Shown here: positions 11,571-23,949 of the stretch, piece by piece
Layout: every line of letters starts with the position of its first letter
How positions within the stretch are numbered: position 1 is the first letter of the stretch
From: Agelaius tricolor
Taxonomy: Eukaryota > Chordata > Aves > Passeriformes > Icteridae
NCBI GenBank assembly: GCA_023055355.1
Contig: JALJCS010000053.1
Span: 2,180,501 to 2,244,500 of the forward strand
Direction: 5' to 3'
Length of the DNA stretch: 64,000 bases
Program-made: the position numbers and the translations under genes
The notes under the pieces: generated by a model
What the model was told of the DNA's origin: nothing
Seen by the model: the letters and a program-made list of their open reading frames with translations, nothing else
Databases searched by the model: none

Positions 11571-13827
11571 ACTTAATCAGGTTGTTCCAAGAATTATTAA
11601 TGAAGAAACGCTCAAATAATTATTACTAGTACTTCAATATATATCCCAAGATCTCATTGCCAGCTCATAGGTTTTGTAGCTCAGAGTTTCAGCATAGCTG
11701 GAAGATGGAAATTAAGCTTTATTTCCTGAGAACTAAACTACCTACTATCTTCCTTTCCCCCTGTGGCCCTCACTTTCAAGTTTGGAGGCTTGCTCAGGGA
11801 CAGTGATGCTTGTATCAAGAGAAGGCTCGACAGCATGAGCTGTAGAATATGATTCTGCATGTTTGTGTTCTCTTAATGCTTTTGACAGGTTAGCTGGAAG
11901 GCCCAGGATTCTGGATGAATAAATGCATTTAAATGACAGAACTTTGCATCTGATGGATTTCAGGTCTTCACATCCTGAATCCTCAGCACTTGGATCTAGC
12001 AGCTGAAGTGCAGCCATCACCTTTAAGGCCTTTACAAGGTTCACTGATGCAATTCAATGCAGCATTTTTGCAACAGGATTGTGTAACAAGACAGGAAAAG
12101 AAAGCTATATGGAAAGAAGCTGCAAATTCTCATGCATCAGGATGTAAATTTGTTCTCGAATTTAATTACTCTAAATCTTGTCTTGAGCCCTAAGAGTGCA
12201 CAAACACTTGTGATTGTGCCACAAAGATGCCACAATCTATGTAAGGATGGTTTGAGATCTCACAGCATGAACTGCCTGTTCACTAACAAGTATTTGGAAT
12301 AACTCTGGTATATTTTGCATTAATCTTGTTAAAAGGCCTTTCATAGATGGTTGTCACATTCCCATATGGCAAGAGGAAAAGGTTCTCCTAATGGGAAAAA
12401 CCAGCAAATCTGTGACCTCTGTAAAGAAGGCAATTCTGAAGTATCCCCAAAGCCAGACCTTGCTCCATGTCCTCCAAGTCTCTTCTTATACAAGATCCAT
12501 TTTTCTGAGACAGAGGAGAAAAGCCATGATTTTTTCCATCTACCCAACTTTGCTTAGGCTGCTTCAAATGACAGTGTAGAAAAGGACAAAGAATAACATT
12601 TGATTGAACTACCATTTGATGATCAGAACTTGCTGAAGGCAAAAGGGTAAAAATTGGAGAAACTCTGCACTGAACACTCAGTGCATGTTCAGTCATCTCA
12701 GTGAGGGGAACATGAGTACCTCAGTTCTTAGGGAGAGGGAATAGGAACTTAAAGGGAGAATGAGACAACAGATTAAAAGTGAGATTACTGACAAAAGAGA
12801 ATTCATCTGAACAACCTAACTGCCATGATTTTGGGTAAGCTTTTGTCAGCCAGGCTGTGAGGTCTTCAAGGCAGCCAGAGAAGCAGATATGGAAAAATCT
12901 AACTTTGGTGAAGGTGGATATTTGCTTAAAGTGAATGTGTATACAAAAAATATTACATATTTATGTGACTACTTCAGTTTAAAATTGAAGGCATATACTT
13001 CTAAATTGTGTACTTTTAGATAAGGAGTCAATGGCTCAATTACAACATGTTCATGTTGCTGTGCCCATGTATCTCACAGGATCTAGTTAGGAGGAGACAT
13101 CTGAGAGAAACAGGCACACACATTACCCTTAGCATACACAGGCCCTTAGTGAAGTAAATTGGTGTCTTTGTTATATGGCTTTACATTTCAGGGAGGAGAG
13201 TGAAAAAAACCACATTTGGAAGTGTGTGAGCAGCAGGAGGGAAGCATCTATGTCTCCAAAGTGGTAAAAGTTTTTCTCTCCAATATATGCTAGACTAAGA
13301 TACAAGAATTCTGGCTTTGCCTCGTGGCTGTGATCTAAACATTATTATGTCACTGTCACCAGAAAGGGGTACCTAACCTTTAACAGAAGGGGATTTCCAC
13401 ACATCCTGCATCCCCCCTGCCTGTTGTTACATGTTTGAAGCACAGTAACAAACACACAAAGTCCTTTTGAGCTTGGTTAGATCAGAGTTCCTATGTGCTA
13501 AAAAAGCCTTAGGGGTTCTTTGCTGGAAATTGAGTTTGGCTCATCTGTCCTCAATGTCCCAGGACTATGCTGTGATGCCTCCACCATAAGGGATTACACA
13601 GGGCCTTGTATTTTAGCTTACTCAGAGACTAGTCCCCTGTTTTCTGTTTTCTCTGTCAGTTCCTATTCACTAACCATCCTTTTTTCTTCCTTTCTGGGCT
13701 TGGACAACCTGTGCAGGTTTGGCAGCAGTGGCCCCAATGTTATCCTGAAGTCCAGGGAGAAGGATGCATTGAAAGTGAAGGATTGAGGGCATGAGCAGTG
13801 CGGGAGTGCCCTCTTTCTGCAGCAGTT

Positions 13828-15015
13828 ATGTTCCACCGAGCCTGGCAGCTCTGTGGGAAGTGGTGCCGTTGGTCCAGCCCTTTCATCCATCTCCTCACCC
13901 TGACTGTGGTGACTTTTGGTGTGCTGGCACCTTTGATCTGCCACCGGCTCCTGCACTCTTACTTCTACCTGCGGCGCTGGCACCTGAACCCCATGAGCCG
14001 GGAGTTCCTGGAGCAGAACCAGCAGGAGGGCCAGGATGCTCTCCATTACTTTGAGAAGATGCAGATGCCAAACGCCTCCGAGGCCTCCAGCAGTGACGCC
14101 TTCCAGCCCTTGCTGCTGATCACCATTATCACTGTGCAGAGGCAGAATGATTTCCACTACGTCTTGCAAGTGGCCTCCCACTTCCACCGCCTCCTCCAGA
14201 AATGTGGGGCACGTTGCCAGAGCCACCGCATGCTCCTCTGTAATGTGGAGTCAGACCCCAGCAGCCATCAGGATGTCAGGCTGCTGAGCAGCCTCTTTCC
14301 TACGGTCAGTCGTGACAGAACTGGAGAGAATCCTGACCCCAGCCTGAACCAGTTCGAGAAGGAGAAGCAGGACTATGTCTTCTGCCTGGAGCAGTCACTG
14401 TTGATGTACAGCCCAGAGTACATCCTTCTTGTGGAAGATGATGCTGTGCCAGAGGAGGAGATATTTTCTGTCTTGCAGCACCTCTTCTCGGCCCGGTTCT
14501 CCAAGCCCTACCTCAGAGATGCTCTCTACTTCAAGCTGTACCATCCCGAGAGGCTCCAGCGCTACATCAACCCTGAGCCCATGAGGATCCTGGAGTGGCT
14601 GGGCCTGGGCATGTTCCTGGGGCCGGTGCTGAGCTGCGCATACTGCTGGGCCGCGGGGCGGGCAGGCCCTGGCTGGTGCCTGGTGGCGTTCTTTGCCCTG
14701 TACAGCATGGCCCTGTCGGAGCTGGTGGGGCGGCACTACGGGCTGGAGCTGCGCCGCCTGCACCCCGCGCTCTACAACGTGGCGCCGGCCAGCGAGTGCT
14801 GCACGCCCGCCATGCTCTTCCCCGCTGCCTCTGCCCGCCGGGCCTCAGGATACCTGCGGGGGCTGCGCTGCCGCCGGGGCTTTGCCAAGGACACCGCCCT
14901 CTACTCGCTGCTGCGGGGCAAGGGCGAGAACGCCTTCGTGGTGGAGCCCAACCTGGTGCGGCACGTGGGGATGTACTCCAGCCTCCGAATGAACAGCGAC
15001 CCGAAACTGTTGTGA
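13828..15015 (+). CDS. PGAP4: Post-GPI attachment to proteins GalNAc transferase 4
   Basis: A single-exon CDS of 395 residues (human about 403). PGAP4, formerly TMEM246, is a Golgi GalNAc transferase that adds the side-chain N-acetylgalactosamine to the first mannose of GPI anchors. Visible features: a signal-anchor helix at residues 19-39, the EDD metal/donor-binding motif at 203-205 followed by AVPEE, a helical hairpin at about 255-276 and 283-300 inserted in the GT-A-like fold, and the conserved LELRRL and CCTPAMLFPA blocks after it. NAS at 82-84 is a possible N-glycosylation site. The start at 13828 (MFHRAW) is the first in-frame ATG; the frame is open to 13798, but only from a GTG, and a splice acceptor (AG 13821-13822) lies 5 bases before the ATG. 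GC content rises strongly in the second half of the exon. The long frames on the opposite strand are shadows. Confidence 0.96.
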   Translation: MFHRAWQLCGKWCRWSSPFIHLLTLTVVTFGVLAPLICHRLLHSYFYLRRWHLNPMSREFLEQNQQEGQDALHYFEKMQMPNASEASSSDAFQPLLLITIITVQRQNDFHYVLQVASHFHRLLQKCGARCQSHRMLLCNVESDPSSHQDVRLLSSLFPTVSRDRTGENPDPSLNQFEKEKQDYVFCLEQSLLMYSPEYILLVEDDAVPEEEIFSVLQHLFSARFSKPYLRDALYFKLYHPERLQRYINPEPMRILEWLGLGMFLGPVLSCAYCWAAGRAGPGWCLVAFFALYSMALSELVGRHYGLELRRLHPALYNVAPASECCTPAMLFPAASARRASGYLRGLRCRRGFAKDTALYSLLRGKGENAFVVEPNLVRHVGMYSSLRMNSDPKLL

Positions 15016-15670
15016 GCTGCTCCTGCCCTGCCACACAACAGCACCCAGCGCACTCGCCATGGGGCACATGGACAGTGTGCAGACTTGGAGTCTGTGCTGC
15101 TTGTCTCCTCATGGGCAAAAATAACTCTCTCTAAAAGTACAAGTTTTCTTAAAAAATCAGCTTTTGTTCACAGAGACCCTGTTTAATATGAACTTGGAAC
15201 TAATGCATCACCATGCAACACCTGGGAGGGAAGTGGAGGATTCCAGCTCACTCTCCTTAGCCATTCCCAAAGAAAAACTCTCACACCAACAAGCATGGCT
15301 TTCCTGCCTACTCTTCCTGGACAGTGGTTACAAAAATCCTCTCACCTAAGGGCAGCAGAAATGTTGGACAAAGTGAATGTTTCAAATTTAAGCTAATGAG
15401 GAGGGGAAGGCCTTATTTCCCCATCCTTACTAAGGTCTCATCTCTGACCTGTCTCTGTTCCAAAGCTGTGGTTTTGAGCAGACCCTTCAAAAGCAGAAGT
15501 GGTTTGCAGGAACTTTCCCACAAATTCTGCCTAGATTCTTCAAAGTTTTGAAGTCTCTTTAGCTACTGTCTTCCTATCTGCACCTCCACCATTCCCACTT
15601 CTTTTGCTTCAACCAGAGGCTCTTAACAACAAAACCTCTCTGCTTCATTAAAGGTCACCTCTGAAAGTAG
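15016..15670 (+). other. PGAP4 3' UTR (extent uncertain)
   Basis: No AATAAA occurs in the first few hundred bases after the stop. The variant signal ATTAAA occurs at 15647-15652 and again near 15805, and either could end the transcript. No other gene feature is visible. The endpoint is a guess. Confidence 0.35.
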
Positions 15671-17075
15671 GGATAGGAAAACAGAATCACAGCCACTGGT
15701 GTCACACAGATGGGCCACAAAGGCACATTTTCATTGATACACAACGCACATTGTACACAATGTTTGCTGTGTTGGTCGGGATCATCACTCATTGTACTGG
15801 ATCCATTAAAAGAGGTCTTGTCAGCCATTGAGTGAACTTAGACATTCAACATTAATTTACCTTGACTTTCCCTCAGCAGAGAGGCAAAGGAAAGATTCGA
15901 TCAGATGCTGTTGTTTTGCAGGATCCTTGTTCATTCTGGAGCTGTAATTCACAGCTCAGCTGGAGTGGTTCATTCACTGCTCCTGGCAGAAAACAAAATA
16001 CCTGTGGGAAACAAAGACAGCTGTTCACAAGAGCAAGCAACAATAGCACAGCACATCAAGGGGCCACTCTGACAGTGACCATGTCTCCTGGTTGTTAGGC
16101 ATCTGGGAGAGGTACTTTGCACCAGGGCTGTGAGCACAGTTAAATAGAAAACCTTGCAGATGACAAGAGACCTCATACTGAAAGAAAGCCGGCAAAAATT
16201 GGATATATCTGATGAAAAGCCTACTTTGGCTTTAGTTAGCTTTGAATCAAATTCATTTCAAGGTGGCATTTGGTTGAGCTATTTTAAAAACCATGTTCCT
16301 TGCTTTGGAATGAACCAAGAAATTATTTTTTGTTGAATTTAATCAGTGGGGGTTATTTTGTTTTTTCTTTTTCGTAACGAACGGGCTCTGCTTTGAATTT
16401 TCTTGTCCCAGCTCTCTCCCAGGTGATTTATGCCTTAAGCTTTAACAAGTATGATTGTAGGTGAGAAATACCTAAAGCTGTTGAGAGATGAAACCAAAGA
16501 AAATGGCAAGCCTCCCTCTGTCAGCACGGTGGGCATCTATTACACAGCACAAAGGCACAGTGCAGGTTAGCTGAGAAATAGCATGACACCAGTGCTTTGC
16601 TCTCCAGTAATCAGCTGGATACCTTCAGAAAATCTTTGGAAATTAGAGTGAGTAAAAACTGCTTGTGGGTTCCATGCCATTCCAAAGGCCTGGCCTTTAA
16701 GCCTCCTGGCAGAGGACACCAGGAAAATGGCACAGGCAAAACGACATTTTGTTCCCAGCCACTGGAAGCCCTGGAGATGCCAAGGTAGTCACACAGTGGC
16801 ATGGCAGGTGGGCAAACCTCTCCTCTGGCTTCACTGCAGTGGGGTTTGGGTATCAGGATTTGAGTGTCACTGTGTATTTATTCCACCAAGTGCCTGCACA
16901 TACAACTGGTTTCTGGATCTTCAGCTGTGAATGTTTCAGTGCTTGCTCTTCTCTCTTTTATGTCCTTAGACTGTAAAAATCCAGGACAGTGTTCTGTTCT
17001 TTCCATTCATATTCATTCTTGCAAAGAAAATCTCACAGCAAGAAATGGAACAGACAATGGAAAAAGGAAGAGGGG

Positions 17076-17130
17076 AAAGCAAGCAAGCAAGCAAGCAAGC
17101 AAGAAAGCAAGCAAGCAAGCAAGAAAGAAG
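17076..17130. repeat. (AAGC)n / (AAGCAAGA)n microsatellite
   Basis: A run of AAGC tetramers is interrupted by AAGA units at two places. It is a simple length-variable repeat; the lysine/glutamine/alanine frame through it is not a gene. Confidence 0.95.
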
Positions 17131-18383
17131 CTGTATCCAGTTAATAAATGTTTTGTTGTGAGGAAATGATTTATCCATTTGTCTCAAAGTTATTTTCCTG
17201 TTTGTCCAGTAGTACTTAATTTGACGTTTCAAAAGTCCAGGAGAGGTCAATAATTTCACTGAGCCTCATAGCTGGAAATTAAGAACATGAATTTGAGGCA
17301 TCCCTTCTAAGCCAGAAGATAATTTTCATGGCATAAGAGATGACAGAATTTGACTGCAAGACCAAACAATGTGCAGAGGGCCCAGGGCTTGAACTTGCCA
17401 GTGTGAGAGTTTCACATAAACCAGTCCTTTGTGCAAGAAGCAGGTTAAGAAATTCTTTACGTCCTTCTGGGACAATTTCCTAAAGTGCACAACTCACCTT
17501 CACAACAGAGGTGCTGCTTTGCTGAGCCTCATGAAGCTGTTCTGAGTTACTCAGGTACTTGCACAGTGCCCACCCTGCCAATGGGGCATCCCAGGAAAGG
17601 GCTCCTGCGGCTGCCTTCCAATCTCCCAGAAGCGGATTGAATCTTCTTTCTCTTTTCTGTGCTGCATGTTTTACTAGAAATTAGAAGTCAGAGAAGTGCA
17701 CATCACCCTCAGAACAGAGTATGGGAGGCTAATGTGAATTCTTAATTCCTGTTGGATTTTGTTCTGCAGTTCAGGCTAAAAATGCAGTATTCAAACACCC
17801 AAAAGCCTTTTCCCTCTCTTTTCCGTGAGGGGAGGGGAGCTGAGCTGCCCCATCTCAGACTACAGAAGTTCAAAGCATGGTATTAGCTCCCTGAAATGTG
17901 GCCTTAAGAGCTTGTTTTCTTTCACTTTAAAACAAGCTTAGTGGCTATTTTTGAAACAAACAGTATGGATTTGCTTGGGTATAGGTTCATTCCCAATAGT
18001 TTGGAGACTTCTTCAATGCAGAAGCTGCTGCTTGCACAAGAGGAGTCTTTCTTGATAGGCCAACAGCAGGACCCAAGGCTTTATTGTCCAAGACAGTTCG
18101 GGGGAGTTATTAACAAAAACTACATTCAGTTTCAAAGTGTATCCAACATAAGCATGATGCAGGCACAGGGCATAAACTGACAGGTCTCCACTAGATTAGA
18201 AGCCCAAGAGGATTCTCTAACTCCAGTAGGTATCAATGTTGTACTAAGAAGGCACTGCATTTGAAGAGAGAAAAGCCATCCTTCCTGTGGTGAGGAGCTG
18301 TGAATCACCAGATTGGGTATTTCAGCAGCAATTTGTCTGGATACAGGCTGAATTGTTTGGTAGGGTGTTTTTTTGGGGATTTT

Positions 18384-18470
18384 TAAAATTTGTTTGTTTT
18401 TGTTTTTGTTTTTGTTTTTTTTTTTTTCTTTTTGGTTTTGGTGTTTTTTTGGTTGGTTGGTTTTTGTTTT
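18384..18470. repeat. GTTTTT simple repeat and T-rich tract
   Basis: Several GTTTTT/GTTTG units are followed by a run of more than ten T and a TTGG-rich tail. The 118-codon lysine-rich frame on the minus strand here (18132-18488) is a product of this tract. Confidence 0.9.
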
Positions 18471-19832
18471 CTGGGTTTTTGAAACCAAATTTATTTACAA
18501 GCAAACTTTCCACAAAATAAATAACCTTTCTATAAAGACTCTATTAATAGTATCTTCTTTCTGTTTCCCACTGTTTGTTTTCCTGATTGGCTGATCCATC
18601 TTTCCTTACCATATTTGACAAAGAAAGTTACTCCTATGTTCATGCATTGGCACAGATGCTATAATTTTAATCCAGCCCCACTCAAAGCAGGTCTTATTAG
18701 ACCAGGTTTCTCAGGCCCTTCTCCAATCAAAATTGAGGCATTTTAACAGGGACCTGAGGTAAAATCAAGCTCTGAGTGCTGAAATTTAAACTTGGCTTAC
18801 TTTTGTATAGAGAGGGTATATATTTCACAAAATAAAAAAGGTAATTTTCTGTGAGAGACAGTTGTAGTTACAAAGGCATTGGCAGTTTCTCTCCCAAAGT
18901 CAGAGTTTCATTTTGTGTATTTTCACACCAGCTTTACAGACATCGTATCTGAATTCAGCAGATGGCAGGGCCCAACATGTGGCTCTGAATAATCTTCAGT
19001 AAAACACAAACTTGCCAAAAATGCATGGAGAATTAGGTACTCCATGGTCTGTGCTTCTTCACTGCATGTCTCCATTCTGGAGTAACTTCATTTCCACTGA
19101 TTATCTGTCCTGACAGCTTTGGGAGAATCCACCCCATTAGCCAGTTTATCCATGTACCTACAGGCTAAGGGTCAACATCAGTGTCCCTTCCCATGACTTT
19201 GTTCTTCATGGCAACCTAGGAATGCCATGTTGATGGCTAGGTAGCTAGGAATGACAGTGATTTTTAAATGTTGATGAGTTACGTTTTATTGTTCTGTTTC
19301 TAAGCCTCTGGGCAGCTGTGCCTACTTTATCTTAGAATTTCTGCCTCGGTGTCCAGTGTTCCTGGACAGAAACCACATCTACAAATGGTCTTTTCAGCAA
19401 GCTCGTCCAGTTCAGACATCTGCTGTGGTTTGTATTTTGCAAACAATGCAAATATTAACATGCATTAAAAGCACCTAATTGTGCTTTTTTGGGGTACCAT
19501 GTGCTGCTCAGATAAACAGGTAATAAATAGTTAAATGTCTCCCTTTATAGAACCCAGGTGTTTGCCTTCTTGCTTTATTTAAAAAAAAATGTCAACGGAA
19601 AGGCACAGAGACCAGTGTCATTACAGCATTTACCTTCATGTCCTGTTACAGCTGTTTCTCACAGCCCAGGAAAGTTGCTGCAGGCAGCTCAGTTTAAAGT
19701 TGTATACTTGTTTAATATACCCACTATTTAAATTAGTGCAAAGATCTGTGTTTTGATAACAGCAGTGTTGTGTGCTTGCCTGTTTTTCATTCCAGGTCAT
19801 GATGCTTGTTGCAGCCCAGCTTTAAGCTGCAC

Positions 19833-19870
19833 AGAATGCAGAACAAAGTAAACCCTTCCTTCTGCATTCT
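19833..19870. repeat. Stem-loop with 11-bp perfect arms
   Basis: AGAATGCAGAA at 19833-19843 pairs with TTCTGCATTCT at 19860-19870 around a 16-base loop. It has no T-run after it and no recognised role. Confidence 0.5.
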
Positions 19871-21811
19871 CCTTGGTGGTTTGAGTCTGTTCTGTCCAAC
19901 ACCCCCCAGCCCACCTGCTGTACCTTGTCCGCAGACTCTGCTGTGGAGCCAAAAATAGAGGGGCATTTCTTCCAGTGGGGTTAACCAGCCAGGCTCTTCA
20001 TATTGGGGGTGAGGGCTGTAGGTGACTGGGGAAAACAAACCACTTAATAAACAATACCTCTGATTAGATAGGGATGAACAAGCTGGACTTTGAGATGGTT
20101 AAGCAAGACTGCAGAGTACAGAAAACAGGAAACATCCAGAACAGTGTGAAGAGGTGGGTAGGAGGCAGACTCCACTCTGCTTGAGCCTGCTCAGATTAGA
20201 CTTTAACCCCATCACACAGGCAGCAGCCTCACAGGGCAACAGAGCCAGGTGTTTTTCATGTGGATGCATATTATTCTTGGACATCTTTCCAACTCCCAGT
20301 GTTTTTTTCCATTCCATTTCAATCAATTTTACAGGTTTGACCACATCCAAAAGTACTATTTAATTTACTTAAGCGCAGAGAGAAGCTGTAAATTTGTAAT
20401 TTTTCTTGTGGTGACCATATAATCTCTGATGTTGCTTCATCCATTTGTTTTTCATCATTCTTTCTGAGGTGTACTACAATTTATCTCTCTCCCATTTACT
20501 TATTTTTTTATTTATGATGCTAGGTTATTTGAGTAGTTAAACGCAAAACATTATCAGAATTACACTGCTAGAAACATAAAAATCACAATCTCGAAAATCA
20601 TAAGCAATTACAATATTTTTATCTGTCTTTAAAACAGGCTTTCTGTTGATTTTATTATATTTTAGCCAGCAAAACTTCACCTAAAACTTAAGTGCACAAC
20701 TGCTAGATCCTTTGACAGCAAGGCTGGATATAACAAGGACAGCAGTTAAATTGTCAAATTCCAAAATGTAAACTCGCAAATTAAGACCTAAGTAATAACC
20801 CATGTCACATGTGAATAGAGTTTTCAATGGTCCTTAATATTTTTAAACGCATACTTCTATCAACTTCTATATGGGAATTCCAGATGAGAGGGTTGACACC
20901 AACAAAATCTCCAAGCCATTCAAATAGAAAATTCACTTATGTTGTAAGACATTTCTTGTGTTTTACCCTAAGCAATCTCTTTTATAGCTAACTACTGCTT
21001 TCTATTTCTATGCTATAAAAGGCACAACAATGAACATTTAAGCTCTGTAACTAGTTCTGCATCTTGTTTACAGTGATGTTTCAAACACAGCTATAAAGTT
21101 TTTTATATTGCAATACTTTTTCTATCAACTCTTTCACGAATACATAAAAAAGCCATAATATGTGCAGAACCGCCCCCTGTATTTAGATATGTATTTAAGC
21201 AATCAATTCTCAGACATCCAAAACTCAAAATCAGCTAGTAATCCTTTCTCTAATAAATCATTTTACTCTTCACTAAAAAAGTGTATCAGCAATCACTGCA
21301 ATAGTCTGCATAACCATTTTTTAAAAATACAAAAAACTGAGAGTAGTTGTTCTTTAGTGCAACTGACCTCCCCTCTTGTTCACCCTATCCTTATCTTTGA
21401 CTGGGATCTTTGTCCTATGTCCTCCTTGCCATGCCAGAGGCTGAGGGGGATGAGGAACCCCAGGGTTGAAGAGGAGAGATGGTTCTGCCTCTGAAACTGA
21501 ACTCCCACTGGGAGCCCTGCCTTCCTGGCCACTGGAAAGGTGTGAGAGTTGCCAGGTCTGAGATGATACACTACCTCCATGAGACAGAATTACAGCTTGG
21601 AAAATACACCAATTTTGGTATGGAATAGTTAGTGCAGGCAGTGATTTGGTACTTCTTATGGTCCAGGTTAGTTGTTTGGTAAATGCAAGTGCACTGCATA
21701 CCACCCATGATGCAAGCTTTGCCCTCTTTTTATTATTTAAGAAACCACACTACTATAACCTCACTTTTAAGAGGCAAAATTATTCCCATAGTATGACTAT
21801 GTGTGATGGAA

Positions 21812-21849
21812 GTATGTACTCTTTTCCAGTGTATGTACTCTTTTCCAGT
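21812..21849. repeat. Perfect tandem duplication of 19 bp
   Basis: GTATGTACTCTTTTCCAGT occurs twice head to tail with no mismatch, which points to a recent slippage event or an assembly duplication. No gene is affected. Confidence 0.95.
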
Positions 21850-22447
21850 GTAATTTTAATATCACTGTTATTTCTGCACAGTATGGTCAATGTGATGGGT
21901 CTGCAAGCTACCACCTTACAGCTACATCATCTACTATGATTCTTCATTCAATTTTTTTATCTGAAAAGGCTCCCATTCCTAAATTAAGTGAAAAAATTAA
22001 GTGTCTTGTATATTCACCTTTTTTTCCCTGTGTGCTGAAAATCTCTGGAGGACCTGTAATCCTGTGCTTGGCATGCTGGATTGAAGGGTTGGAAGGCCTG
22101 GAAAGGCACACACCAGCTATTATCCATCTGGAAATACATTTATATACTTCTGAAGAGTTAAGAACATAAGGTGGACTGCAGGGGATTATTTAAAGTGTAT
22201 CCTAATGTGTGAAACCGTTTTTTTTCAAGAAGACTCCTGCAGATTTTCTCTAATAGCCTGTGAGGCCATATTGCAGATGACATTGAGAATAAAACACTTC
22301 CAAGAACTTCCTTCCTATATCAGCTTCTAGCTAAAGCAGGAGCAACAGGACTCAAACTCTGACTTTGAGGAAGAAGACCACCATTATGGCACTTTATTTA
22401 AACATATTTTTACTCTATATTAGATGCTTCTGTTGTGGTGGAGAAAC

Positions 22448-22475
22448 TTTAATACACCATGGATGGTGTATTAAA
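22448..22475. repeat. 28-bp palindrome (12-bp arms)
   Basis: TTTAATACACCA at 22448-22459 and its exact reverse complement at 22464-22475 surround the spacer TGGA. No neighbouring gene uses it in an obvious way. Confidence 0.9.
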
Positions 22476-23858
22476 CCTCTGCTAGGATGGGAGAAATGGA
22501 ATGTAAAGCAAACACTGTAAAGCAGGGAAGGCTTTATGTCCATGTCATGTGCCACAGCTTCCTTCAGGAAAAAAAACACGGATCAGGTAGGGCAGTGTGG
22601 AGGAAAACAGGAACAGAAGCACAAGGCCTTTGACTGGACTGCACTGTCAGCTCCTTCAGAGGTTTCTCTGCTGACTGGCAGCCTGGCAGGCTCCTCAGGC
22701 TTCCTACAAGCACTGGCCTTGCCATGCAGCTGCACAAGAGAGGCTCAAGGAGGAAGACAGTGTTGTGGAGAGAGAAATCAGGGTCTCACCTGTCCTTGTA
22801 AAGGCCAAAGGATCACTGCAGCAGCCAAACAAATGGAGAAACGACGTCATTCTGCAGGCAAACAGTGGGTCTCTCTGGTAAAAATGTGCCAATGTCCAAG
22901 GTTACAGAGGGTGATGTTCCTGAGGGTATGACGCTTGTCCAGCAGTCCTTGTGCTATACTTCCCTCCAGGAGTACTGGCCTGCAAGACGGGGAGAAAGAA
23001 ATTAAAGCAATTAATCAAGCCTGTATGCCTAGAACTGGTGAATGATTCTAGTGTGGATTCATATAAACTGCAATCATGATACACCATTTATACAGCATCA
23101 GTATTTTTCACTAAAAAATTCTGCTAAGCAACAGAGAAGTTTTCACATCACCGCAATATGGGTGGGCATCTCAGTGGGATTTGGGGGGAAAATCTGGCTT
23201 GCAGCTGTGAACCTCAGTGTGGGCATATGCGGTCTGACAACCATTAATTTTACAAGTACACTATGTTACAGAAAATCAGAACTTGCATTAAACTTTATTA
23301 TTAAACCTGATACTGTAGCATCACATTTTGCCTTTCCATATACCAACTGGAAAAGGAACATATGGTTCCATGCAAGACTTTCCAGTAAGGAAAAGCAATG
23401 TAACACTTAGGAAGACACTGAAATGATACCAGCTCATGCCAGTTAAGGATCTGTTGAATTGTTTCTGCATTTTGTTTTCTGTTCTTTCTTCCTGCAGTTT
23501 CCTAAGTATAAGCTTTCAGAAGATCTAACCCTAAATGATAAAGCTGTGCCAAAGATACCTGTAAGCAATTTCCATAGTTTCTCTTGTAGTTCTTTTTGGT
23601 CTGTTTTAGAAAGAGGAGGAATAATTTGAAATAACTGTAAAACATCTCAGTTTTACTGCATGAATGGCCTTATATATACAGGGGAGGGGAAAGGGGAGGA
23701 ACAGCAGGAGCACAACCAGGTCCCATTGGAGGTGTGTGGTGGTAGTCTGATAGCCAGTGACCAGCCTTGAGCAGTGACACGTCCCCCAACAGCTTGCGGG
23801 GGAGGAGGGACAACGAAGGAGTGAAAGGGGAGAAAAAAAAAAAAAACACCAAGAATTT

Positions 23859-23949
23859 TATAAAAGTTAGTGATTAGAAGGACTGGGTCTCTTTGCCTGC
23901 CAACACCTCACCAGAAGCTTGTAGCAGCAGAGACACTGTCCACAAACAA
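23859..23949 (+). promoter_or_regulatory. Candidate ALDOB promoter and exon 1 (upstream option)
   Basis: TATAAAAG at 23859-23866 would place transcription start near 23.89 kb, and an intact donor AACAA|GTAAGT follows with the exon ending at 23949. This gives a non-coding exon of about 60 bases and an intron of 7.4 kb to ALDOB exon 2. An inverted CCAAT box (ATTGG) lies near 23726. It competes with the candidate at 26542-26717; neither is proven. Confidence 0.3.

Larger units (their letters stand above)
6011..13822 (+). other. Probable PGAP4 intron 1, no coding exon seen
   Basis: This stretch lies between the CpG island and the PGAP4 coding exon and ends with CCCTCTTTCTGCAG, a good polypyrimidine tract and acceptor. 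It contains an AT-rich motif cluster at 7131-7310, a CR1 tail at 11493-11570 and a possible old hAT remnant near 8436. Frames open on both strands around 7.5-8.05 kb show no family resemblance. If the first exon is elsewhere, part of this would be intergenic. Confidence 0.5.
15671..23850. other. Intergenic between PGAP4 and ALDOB
   Basis: No coding exon or RNA gene recognised. Contents noted separately: an AAGC microsatellite at 17076, a T-rich GTTTTT array at 18384, an 11-bp stem-loop at 19833-19870, a 19-bp tandem duplication at 21812 and a 28-bp palindrome at 22448. The remainder is unremarkable AT-rich sequence. Confidence 0.5.

Noticed and set aside
13798..13827. N-terminal extension of PGAP4 by ten codons
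   Set aside because: It would begin at GTG, and the splice acceptor at 13821-13822 falls inside it. The ATG at 13828 is the better start.
13663..14226. 187-codon frame antisense to PGAP4
   Set aside because: Shadow of the conserved PGAP4 coding strand; no homology of its own.
14567..15134. Frames of 183 (-) and 179 (+) codons across the PGAP4 3' half
   Set aside because: Alternate frames of GC-rich PGAP4 sequence; Ala/Gly/Pro/Arg-rich and not protein-like.
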